64,000 nt of DNA, from contig NC_080690.1 of NCBI RefSeq assembly GCF_030445035.2, positions 32,266,796-32,330,795 on the forward strand. Direction: 5' to 3'. Shown piece by piece: positions 11,286-21,500 of the stretch. The notes below the pieces were generated by a model, which saw only the letters and a list, made by a program, of their open reading frames with translations, had not been told where the DNA came from and made no database searches. Each line of letters begins with the position of its first letter. Position 1 is the first letter of the stretch. Source of the DNA: Dasypus novemcinctus. Lineage: Eukaryota > Chordata > Mammalia > Cingulata > Dasypodidae. A program made the translations under genes and the position numbers.

Positions 11286-11597
11286 AGAAAAGACCAGGAC
11301 TTGAGGTGAGGACCGTCTCCCCATGGACTTCAGTAAAAGAAACTCCAGGGTCACTGGCTGTGAGAGTGAGGACAGGCAAATGAATCGCTTTGGCGCACTG
11401 CAGGGAGTCTGGCTGAGACGCCAAGCCTCCAAATGCTCTTCGGGGGAGAAAAGAGCAGCATGGGGCTTGGACAAGAGGCGAGGACTAAAAGTAACAGGAC
11501 AATCACGGGCGGGCTGGGCGGGAGGCTGGCTCAGGGCACTGCTGTCGGGTTGGGGACCCAGCGAGCCCGACTCTTCCAAGGCTGACGCCAGCGGCAA

Positions 11598-11616
11598 ACT
11601 ACAATTCCCAGCGTGC
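11598..11616 (+). promoter_or_regulatory. ZNF143/THAP11-type motif
   Basis: ACTACAATTCCCAGCGTGC is one base from the well-known promoter motif ACTACAATTCCCAGCATGC, bound by ZNF143 and THAP11/HCFC1. Its place just before exon 1 fits its usual position. Confidence 0.8.
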
Positions 11617-11619
11617 ACC

Positions 11620-11697
11620 GCGGCCAGCCCAACCCGAGCGGTCAGGTGACCGAGGCTCACGTGTCTCCTCAACCGGCTCGAGAATGAAGCACTGAAG
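11620..11697 (+). other. SLC38A7: SLC38A7 exon 1, non-coding
   Basis: Predicted 5' UTR exon ending at GAAGCACTGAAG before the donor GTAGGT at 11698. Its 5' border is a guess. It would splice over 3.5 kb to the acceptor at 15239. Confidence 0.55.
11641..11663 (+). promoter_or_regulatory. Paired E-box sites, CLEAR-like
   Basis: GTCAGGTGAC at 11641-11650 is one base from the palindromic CLEAR consensus GTCACGTGAC, and TCACGTG at 11657-11663 carries the intact core. TFEB/TFE3 bind such sites in lysosomal gene promoters. USF and MYC family factors bind the same core, so the factor is an inference. Confidence 0.55.
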
Positions 11698-13629
11698 GTA
11701 GGTGGTAGAAGGTAGGGGTGGTGGAGGGTGGAAGCGGTAAATTCCCGACCCCCACCTACCCACCCACCGCGGCAGAGTTCGGGCCCACTCCCTGCGGAGC
11801 TCCGGAGCCCCGCGCCCTCGCGGCCCCACGCCCGCCTCCTGTCTCGCGGGCTCCGCCGTGCCTTAGCCCGGCCTGCCTCCACCCGGTCCTAGGCTAGTGT
11901 CCAGTCCCGGAGTCCCCACCAGTTTACTCCATAGTAACTTTCTCCACGCTTCAGGCCTGAGGACTGCTACCCAGTCCCGATTGCGCCCCGGCCCACCTCC
12001 CAAGGCAGCTCATCCCTCGTATTTCAGGGTCCCTTGGCGCCTCAGGCTGGCCTGGGGACCCACTCGGTGGGATCTAAGGGATCTGTTACAAAGCCTAACG
12101 CTCTGGCCTAAGGAGAGCATCGGACTCCTAGTTCCGGCTCTGACCACTGTGCTAGCCTCTTTACCTCTTTGGGCCGGTTTCCTTATCTGATCCGGGGTGC
12201 CATTCCATGATTAAAGTCAGAGCAGCCCAGTTCCCACCACCCCCTCCTGAGGCCAGCACAGAAATAGACTGAACTCTTCTCTCTGCTGACAGAAGGTTTT
12301 AAGGTAAAGTCTGGAGGAAGAAGAAAATGGTGCCAGAGAGGAAGTGAGGAAAACCTGATCACAGTTCTTAGGGAGAAGGAGCTGTAAAGAGCAGCCCCCT
12401 CCACTATAGTCAATCAGGTGGAAAGAACGGGTAAGCTGGAGACAATGGAGCTGAGTAATGGGGGGAGGGGACTGAAAGATCTTGGACCAACACCAACGCA
12501 GAGTCTGTAACACGAGGAGCCGCCACCCTGTCTCTGAGCCCATGAGAGAGTCAGGAGGCCACACCAAGCTTTCCGACTTTGAATGAGTCACCCTATACTC
12601 TATGTCTCTGTGACTATAAGGTGAGGAGAAGGGAGGAGGTTATCTCACAGTTCAGGCAGCACCAACTTTACGGGCCTCTCTCTGGAGCTGTGCTGGAACC
12701 CTGGTGGCCCCAGACTGCCTTCATTCCTCACAGACTTTGCCTCGGTTCTGCTTTGATTTTTGCTGAGTTGCTAGGTGGAGGGCACATTGCGTAAGAGGAA
12801 GCCCTGCGGCATGCGCCTGACCATTCTGGATTGAGAGCCAGCAGAAGGGTAATTCCTCTGGAGCTGTGTCCTCGCTTATATGCTTGGTGACAGATGTCTG
12901 CCAACTTTCCTTTTTACCTCCCAGTAGTGTAAGATTCCCCATTTTTTCCATCATCAGGAGAAGAAACAGGAAGCCCCTGACTACCCAAGGAGTCTTGTTA
13001 GCCATTCTAGACCCCCAGGGGGCTGAGGGCATCAGAGGCAATGCTGTGATGGCCAGTGATTGGGTCAGTCATTACGGCTAAAGCTTGTCAGTCCCCTTCT
13101 CTTCCCCATGAGCTATAAAAAGTAAACCAGGGAGGGACAAGTAGAGAGTGAAATGCAGAGTTTTGTATAAAGACCCTGGGTTCAGGGCTCCAAAAGAGGA
13201 GACTCTGAGGGAAGGAGTCTGTCTGATTTCAGTCATCTGTCTGATGACCAGTGAACAGCAGCTGGGGAAATCCACTGCTGGCTCCTCACTGCCATCTTTG
13301 CAAGCAGTTTTACTGAGATATATTCACATACTATACCTTCTATCCATACTGACCCCTGCCCTTTTAATCCAGGTCTCATGGGGCTCTTCTTCCCATTAGC
13401 TGCCCCACTGCCTTTGTGCTCATCGTTATCTCACCAGTGGCAGCAGACGCTAGTATTGGTCAGGATGCTACTCCCAGCTTGCTTGGGGCTGAGGATTCAG
13501 AGGCATAGTGGGAATGGGCAGCATGGGAAGGGGCATTTCATTAGCAAAAATGACCATTTCTTGAATGCAAAACCATTCCTATATCAGCAAACTCCTCACA
13601 GTAACCTATAATCAAAATGTTGTCATTAT

Positions 13630-13740
13630 CTTCATTTCCCAGAAAAGGAAAGGGGGGCTCTGAGGATATGAAGTGACTTGCCCAAGGTCACACAGCTAGG
13701 AAATGGAGAAGTCAGGATTTTTACTTCAAAGTCTAACCAG
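13630..13740 (-). mobile_element. MIR SINE
   Basis: ACTTGCCCAAGGTCACACAG is the reverse complement of the conserved MIR core. Confidence 0.75.
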
Positions 13741-14079
13741 CGCCCCAGAGCACAGCCCCTCCCTGCTCAGAGCTGCTCTGGATCCCTGGGGTGGGGAGGA
13801 TGAGGTGGACTTGGCTCTTTAAGGCCATCCTTTCTCTTAAGGATCTCCGTGGCTATGAGCTGAGCCTTGAACATTTTTCAAGTCTGAGTTCCTCGGAGCA
13901 ACTCAAGGTTCTGAAAAGAGGAAGCTTCTTCCCATTTTTCAAGGAAGAGGATTGTAGCCAAAGAAGTTGTAACTCAACTGTATTTACTCAGAGAGTGAAT
14001 AGAATCATTCAGGTAAAAAGCTTCTTATCTGAATTCAGTCATGCTCAAAAGACAGTCTTGGTCCCAGGAATGGGGCAGG

Positions 14080-14240
14080 TACATGGATGCCATCGGTTCA
14101 GACAAACCTGGGTTTGAATCCCAGCTCCACCACTGTCCACCACAGGACCCAGAGTAGAGCACTGGGCCTCTCTGGGATTCCTTTTCCTCCTTGGCAAAAT
14201 GGTGACAGGCGTACCTACTATGAGGATTGGATGAGATAAA
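14080..14240 (+). mobile_element. MIR SINE
   Basis: CAAACCTGGGTTTGAATCCC, followed by a worn GGCCTCTCTGGGATTCC and TTGGCAAAATGG, matches the MIR layout. Confidence 0.7.
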
Positions 14241-15239
14241 GCATTCTGTCGCTGCAGCAATGGCAGTTGGTATTAACAATAAACTGGCACGTTCGGCCTC
14301 ACAGCCTTGCGTTCTAGCCAAGGAGAGTAAGCCTAGTGCCCATGAAATGCTTAAACATGAGAAAATGCTGAGAGGAGACCAGCCTGAGCAGTGCTGGGCC
14401 AGTGGCTCCAAGGAGAGCTGAGTGAGTGTCTGAGGAAATGGGGAAGAAGTAGGACCTGAAAAGGCGGCTGGCAGAGGGGCACTGAGAGCATTCCAAGCAC
14501 AGGATTGATGATCCATCGTTACGCAAGGACCCAAATGTGACTGTTATGGAGGCAGTAGGGAGGTGGGGGGTGGGCATTACTGTAGGAGAGGAGGGAGAAT
14601 TGGCCAGAATTTAGACTCTGGGTTGAAGGAAGGTGGGCTGGTCTATAAAGCATTGAAACGTCCATGGTTTTTTATGAGACCTGCTCTTGGGATGCTGTGA
14701 TGTGGAAGCAGGCTGGGAAGCCAGACAGATTTGGATCCAACTCCTGCTCTGCTACTTGCTCAGGTGATCCTGGGTCCATGACTTGACCTCTCTGAATTGA
14801 TGACCATGAATGAAGCTGTCTTAAAGATGGAGTGAAATACGGCTGCATCCATGACACACCCGAGCCGATGCCTGGCCTCCCTCCGGCTCTAGTGCTGCCA
14901 GGTTAGTACCCCGAGTCTTTCACATTTATGTTTACCCTATGGGTCTGTAAGCCTGAAGCAAGTGGGATTTGCACCTGACATATTTCTGTATCTGCCACTT
15001 TACACCATGACACCCAGTGAGGTATCCTGCTCAGCAGCAGTCTTGTGTTTGAATCGTGGCCTCGCATTCCTGGGAAAGTTATTTCACCTTTCGTGCCCCA
15101 CTTTCCCCTTCTCAGGATAACAGCAGTAGCCGCCTTTGTCCCACTGGGTTGAGAAGAGCCAGAGCCCGCAGGTCTCCCAGGATGGGAGCCCCACAGAGGC
15201 TGGGGCTGCCCTCCCACTGAGCTCTGGCTCTTCCCTCAG

Positions 15240-15566
15240 CTGTCCAGGGCACGCGGCTGTGAGGCAGAACCTGCAGGAAGAGGAGTCTTGGGGCCATGGC
15301 CCAGCTCAGCATCAACAGTGACCAGGGCGAGTGGGGCTGGAGCACGGATGCCGGGGAGCGGGCCCGCCTGCTGCAGAGCCCCTGTGTGGATCCAGCCCCC
15401 AAGGGGGAGGGGGTGGCCCCCCCCCGGGGGTGCAGGCAGAGGCACCACTTCCACCCTGGGGGCCATCTTCATCGTGGTCAACGCCTGCCTGGGCGCAGGG
15501 CTGCTCAACTTCCCAGCAGCCTTCAGCACTGCTGGGGGCGTGGCAGCTGGCATCGCGCTGCAGATG
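15240..15566 (+). CDS. SLC38A7: SLC38A7 exon 2 (start codon at 15296)
   Basis: Acceptor CTTCCCTCAG at 15230-15239, donor ATG|GTAAGG. Encodes the cytosolic N-terminus and transmembrane segment 1. The frame from the ATG runs to the C run at 15417-15425. After that, the family sequence [20 protein letters not shown] lies in another frame, as if nine C should be eight. In the shifted frame the exon ends in phase 0 with IALQM, as in human. Confidence 0.93.
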
Positions 15567-18500
15567 GTAAGGGCACTGCTTCGGGGGCAGAGATGAGGTT
15601 CAGGCGGTGGGTCTGGGCTCTTTGCCTCCAAAGGGAGCCTTGGATCTGGGATGGTCAGTTGGTGGCATGCATGCTGCCACCCTCCCCTCCCTTCAGGAGG
15701 CAGACATGATGAATCTATTCTAGCATTCCTTTCTCTGTATCCGGATGAGGCTTCTAAAGCCTCTCAGCCATCAGGGAAGTTTAAACATTAACTGCATGTT
15801 TAGTTACTCTATGTGTTACAGTGATTTTGTGGTTATATTTAAAAAGAGGGGACCCTACATAACAAAACATTTGCTTCAATATAATCCAGAGCAGGAGGGA
15901 GGGAGAATAGATAGAGATGGGCTCAGCGTTGGGTACTTGGGAGTCCATTCTACCATCTGTCTCAACTGTGAATGTTTGAAGTTTTCCACAGAATGTTGTT
16001 TTGTTTTTAAAGAAAATCTTAACCTGGCAGCCTCCAGTGACTTCTTAAAATTGTCCAAAAAAAATAAAAGAAAGAAATTGTCCTGTGAGACAAGCCCCAA
16101 GGCTGCTTTGGGCGTTGGCACCACAAGCGCTGGCCGTGGCCAGATGGCCGCTGTGGCCAGGCCTTTCCCACATCCCCTCGCGCTCTGCCTGCAGGGCATG
16201 CTGGTGTTCATCATCAGCGGCCTCGTCATCCTGGCCTACTGCTCCCAGGCCAGCAACGAGAGGACCTACCAGGAGGTGGTGTGGGCCGTGTGCGGCAAGC
16301 TGACGGGAGTGCTGTGCGAGGTCGCCATCGCCGTCTACACCTTCGGCACCTGCACTGCCTTCCTCATCATCATCGGGGACCAGCAGGACAAGAGTGAGGG
16401 TCCCCCTCAGGGCCTCCCTCCTCCCTCCCTGGGGATCCTGGGTGGAAGGAAAGGGCCCTGGACATCTGCCCGGGGCCTCGCCTGGGCCCAGTGTTCCTCT
16501 GGGAATCCTCGCTCAGGTGGACATCCTGAGCAGGAGGGCAGCACCCTGGGCCAACCTGGCGTGACACTCCCTCCTCCTTCCCTGTGCAGTTATAGCTGTG
16601 GTGGCAGAGGAGCCTGAGGGGGGCAGCGGCGGCCCCTGGTACACAGACCGCAAGTTCACCATCAGCCTCACCTCTTTCCTCTTCATCCTGCCCCTCTCCA
16701 TCCCCAGGGAGATCGGCTTCCAGAAATATGCCAGGTTTGGAGGCCCCATCCTTGCATGGCTCAGGGCTCAGCCTTCTGGGAGAGTAGGAGCGGACAAGGC
16801 AGAACCAGGATTTGCAGGGCTTCGAGCATAAGATTTCTTCCTCTTCTGTCAGCAGCAAGGGAGACAGCAGCCCTTTGCATCAGTGAGAGGCTTTGTTCTA
16901 AATGTCTTTGGCAGAGAAGGCCTGGGCAGTGGTCAGGAGTGTGAAGACAGCCACTGGCCTGGGGCATGGCTGTCCCTGGGAGGGTGAGACTTTTGATTGT
17001 CTGGGATTGTCAGCTTGGCAGCATCTTCCCTGCAACTTGGCCTGCAGACTGCCTTCCTGGCCCATTCTGAAAAGTTGTGGGATTCCGGGCCCTTCTATCC
17101 TGGGCTGTTTCCAGCCTGTAAATGAAGAGGCCGCACTAAACTGTCTCAAAGGTCTCCTCTCATGCTGACATTCCAGGATTTGGACTCTGAGCCCTTTTGC
17201 ACCCGGCATTTCCTAGCTCTAAAAGGCCAGACTCAGAGGAGGCCCCGCTTGCAGCCCTCAGCCATGGTCTCTGAGCCATGGAGCTGAACTAGCACTTTTC
17301 CTTGCAGATAAAAATGTCAATCTTGTCCACTTCACTGTCCAGCTCCCTCCTCACTATGGCAGGTTTCTTACTTCTCTGGCATCCCCTGAGTCCTTGCTTG
17401 GCATAGTGCCCTAGATACTCTGTAGACGCTGCGGCACTTGAGCTGAGGGTAGATACCCTGAGATGGGCACAGGAGAAGGGTAGCTGGGGACAGGACAGGA
17501 CACGGATACTCAACCTCTCCTTCCTGGCAGCTTCCTCAGCGTTGTTGGCACCTGGTACGTCACTGCCATCATCATCATCAAATATATCTGGCCAGACAAA
17601 GAGATGATCCCAGGGGACATCTTGACCAGGTGGGTGAGGGCCCTCAGGAGACATCTGGGGTAGAGGCTGGCTACCTGGGCCCTCGGAGGTGCTGGGTCAG
17701 GCATCAGAAGGCCACCTGGCTGCCCTTCCCAAGGCTTAGTTCCCTGGGGCTTGGTTCAGTTTTTGCAAGAAGGGGGTGAGAGGTCCTGACCTCTTTTTGT
17801 AGGAGGGATGACTGAGAGCCAGAGCCCAAGACCTGGCCAGCAACATCCACAGATGAGCCCAGGGGAGTCTGGGCCTCAGCTTGTGGAGACAGCCCGGGGC
17901 TGATTGAAAGTTTTTCTAACTTGTGCTTACCGATTCTGTCTTCTATGTGAGGAAGATTCTGTTTTTTCTTTTCTTTTTTTTTTTAATGCCCATTTTTGAA
18001 GGGGACAAACCAGAAAAGGAAAAGCCCCAGTCTAGGGCCTCAGAATTCTAGATTTTTGCCCCAAAAGGGCCTTTCAAAGCCTTGGTGTACTGACCTGTGA
18101 AGTGGATGTGTCTCCTTCCCTGGTTCCCTGACTTATGTGGGTCAAATGTGTAGAATGCCGGTTAGTGAAGGGCGCGGGGGGCTGAGGGAGGAGGGGGCAT
18201 GTGGGGCTAGGCGGTGGCTGTGAGGGGGTCCATAGGCAGCAGGTGTGTTTGTCCACAGGCCGACTTCCTGGATGGCTGTGTTCAATGCCATGCCCACCAT
18301 CTGCTTCGGATTTCAGGTGCCAGTTGCGAGGTTCCCACCATCCCCGTAGCTCACCCCCCACCCCCACCCTGGGCTGGCACCCACATTCCAGGGGAGTCCT
18401 GGGAAGAAAGATGGAGTGGGAACCCCAGGTTTTGCCCTTTTCTCTGTCCCCAAGGACCTCCTCTGGAAATGGAGGGTGAGGTCACCTTCCCAGCATGACC

Positions 18501-21500
18501 GTGCCCTTCACCCTGACAGTGCCACGTGAGCAGTGTGCCCGTCTTCAACAGCATGCGGCGGCCCGAGGTGAAGACCTGGGGTGGGGTGGTGACAGCTGCC
18601 ATGGTCATAGCGCTTGCTGTCTACCTGGGCACAGGTGAGTCTTCCCTCGAGGGCCAGGCTTAGGGTGCTCCCACTTCCCCTAAGTCCCCAAGTCCTCTGG
18701 CCAAGCTTTCGTGGGAACAGCCCTGCACTCCCAGCAAATCACACATTTCTAGGCATTGGCCTGGACTTGGGCTGGCTTGGGCTTCCTCTTGCCAAGGTGA
18801 AAGAGACACCATCATCCATCTGTTCAGCAGCCCTAAAGCAATGCCTCATGGGTGCCAGGAACTGTCCCTAGCATGGGGGATGCAGTGGAAACAAGGTAGA
18901 CCTGGTCCTGCCCTCATGGAATTTACCTTCTAGCTGGGGAGACAGTCACAAAAGTAAATAATACAGAACGAATCAGGGATTCCAGAGAGTGACAAGAATC
19001 CTGACAGCAGTGGGACAGGAAGATGCAAGTGTGACTGGGTGGGTGACTTTGGGGTGTAGTTCACAGACAGCTCCTCTGAGGAGGTAGCATTGGGGAGGCC
19101 CAAATGATGAGAAGGAGCCAGAATACAAAGACTTGGGGAAAAAAAAACATTCTAAAAAGAGGAACCAGAAAATGCAAAGTCCCTGGGCTGGAACACAAAG
19201 TTGGTGGAGCTGGAGTGGAGAGCAAGCCGGGGGTGGTGGCAGGCAGGGAGCTCAGATGGTCAGCGCATTGTGAGGCCTGTTGGGAGCGAGGGGGGAAGGG
19301 TTCGGGGCAGGGGACTGGCTTGCTGAAGGATGGCTCTGGTTGCTCTGTGGAGAATGGTTTGGAGAAGGGAACCAGACAGGGAGGAGAGGAAAACTGGCCC
19401 TATGGTCTGCATTCCTCCCCAGGTGGTCGAGTGCGATGTGGCCAGCTCTGTTCTGGCCGGTGAAGACAAAGCCATGGACAGGAGAAGCAGAGCCTCTCTT
19501 CTCCCCGGGCTTGTGTTCCGGGTGGGGAGGCAGTCCAGAGACAAGTTTGTAAACAGAAGAGAGAAAACCGAGAAGGATGAGAACCCTAGAGAGAGTGGCT
19601 GGGGGTGAGGGGTTCTTGTAGAGGGGCTGGGCAGGGAAGGCTTCTCTGAGGAGAGGATGTATGAACCGAGACCTGAACGAGGCGAGGGCGGCGTGGTGAT
19701 CCGGGGCAAACGGAGCGGTTAGTGCAGAGGCCTGAGACAGGAAGATGCGAGGTGTGTCCCGTATCAGAGGTGCCCGTGTGGTGGAGGCTTCCAAGGGGCG
19801 GGTGTCTGACAGCCTCGGGCCTCTCTCCAGAGCTGCTGCCGGCCTCCCTTCCCAATGGGGCACCTAGGTGGAGCCACACCTCCCAGGGCTTGCCCAGACC
19901 CAGCCCTCTCCTCTTCACCCACAGGCATCTGTGGCTTCCTAACCTTTGGAGCTGCTGTGGACCCTGACGTGCTCCTGTCCTACCCCTCAGACGACATAGC
20001 TGTGGCTGTCGCCCGAGCCTTCATCATCCTTAGCGTGCTCACCTCCTACCCCATCCTGCACTTCTGTGGGCGGTGAGCCCCTCCCCACCCTGCTAGGGTG
20101 TCCCCTCTTACCAGACCCCTCTCAGCTCTTTGGACATGGTTCTTTGGCCTTGCGTGGGACCCGCTTTGTAGAAGGAGAAACTGAAATGTACAGAAAAGTG
20201 TCACTGCTCAGAATGACCCCCCCAAGTACCCTGAGCTGGTCTCAGGGGCCCGCTTTGTCCCAGAGTCATGAGAACAGTCTATGGGTCTGTAGTCCAGATT
20301 ATTTCCTGAGCTTTGACAGGGACACCCATCCTTCTGTGTGACCCAGACCCTTCCTTTTAGGGAGGAAAGTAGCGTCAGTTCCACATAGTGAGCGCCTTCT
20401 GTGCAAGGCGAGGCACTAAGTCCTTGACACTCACCGGCTTACCCAGTCCCCATGGCAACCCAGACGAGAGTGCCGAGAGTGCCGTGTGGCCCATTTCACA
20501 GGCTGTGAAACTGAAGCTCAGGGCTCAGGGCCTTCCCCACCGTCCACCCAGCCCGGTGTCTGGCTGCCGGGAGGTGGGGCAGGCAGCAGGGGCGCCGCTG
20601 AGCCCCTCTCTGTGAGCAGGGCGGTGGTGGAGGGCCTGTGGCTGCGCTACCAGGGGATGCCGGTGGAGGAGGACGTGGGGCGGGAGCGGCGGCGGCGCGT
20701 GCTGCAGACGCTCACCTGGTTCCTGCTCACCCTGCTGCTGGCACTCTTCATCCCTGACATCGGCAAGGTCATCGCGGTCATCGGAGGCCTGGCCGCCTGC
20801 TTCATCTTCGTCTTCCCAGGTGCAGACCCTCTCACATCCCCACAGCTCTGACTCCCTGCTTGCTCGAAGCCTGCCAGGACGATAACCACTAGCTTTTATT
20901 GCTCACCCGCCCCAGGCCCTGTGCCAGCCCCTGTCCAAGCATTATCTCCTGTAAGGAAGGCGGCCTTATTAGCTCCATTTTACAGATGAAGAGAGTGAGG
21001 TTCCTAGAGGGTAAGGCATTTTCCCAGAGGGTAACAAACACAGCTAGTAAGTAACCAGACTTTTCAATGCCAAGGTTGTTTGGTCCAGAGCCTATACTTT
21101 TCCTACCAGTGTCTCTTTTTTTTTAATTTTTTAAATTTGAAACAGAATTGTGATTTTATTTTTCCTCAGACAATATTTCCAAATACAGCATTATCATGAT
21201 TCTTTTTTTCCTTTATTTTTTTTAATGTTACATTAAAAAAATATGAGGTTCCCATATACCCCCACCCCCATCACCCCACTCCTCCCACATCAACAACCTC
21301 TTTCATCATTGTGCAACATAGCAGGACACACAATGTCCAGCATCTGTCCCTGCAGTACCACCCAAGACAACTCCCAAGTCCTGAAAACGCCCCCACATCA
21401 TATCTCTTCTTCCCTCTCCCTACCCTCAGCAGCTACCGTGGCCACTTTCTCCACATCAGTGCCACAATCTCTTCCATTACTAGTCACAATAGTTCCTTAG

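Larger units (their letters stand above)
11480..11900 (+). promoter_or_regulatory. SLC38A7: CpG-rich promoter of SLC38A7
   Basis: GC-rich, CpG-containing stretch around a consensus splice donor at 11698. No TATA box is seen, as expected for a broadly expressed gene. It contains a ZNF143-type motif and two E-box-type sites, listed separately. The exact transcription start cannot be read from sequence; it probably lies between about 11600 and 11680. Confidence 0.75.
11698..15239 (+). other. SLC38A7: SLC38A7 intron 1
   Basis: No coding sequence is recognised. It holds a reverse-strand MIR at about 13630-13740 (CTTGCCCAAGGTCACACAGC) and a sense MIR at about 14080-14240 (AACCTGGGTTTGAATCCCAGC). 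The rest is unique sequence. An alternative 5' UTR exon cannot be excluded. Confidence 0.55.

Noticed and set aside
11250-11882. Reverse-strand open frame of 210 codons over the SLC38A7 promoter
   Set aside because: GC-rich promoter DNA often stays open by chance. The composition is low complexity, with no domain and no splice logic.
15745-16617. A 290-codon open frame over SLC38A7 intron 2, exon 3 and intron 3
   Set aside because: Only the exon 3 part matches the family. The flanks are intron read-through, and the true borders are GT-AG.
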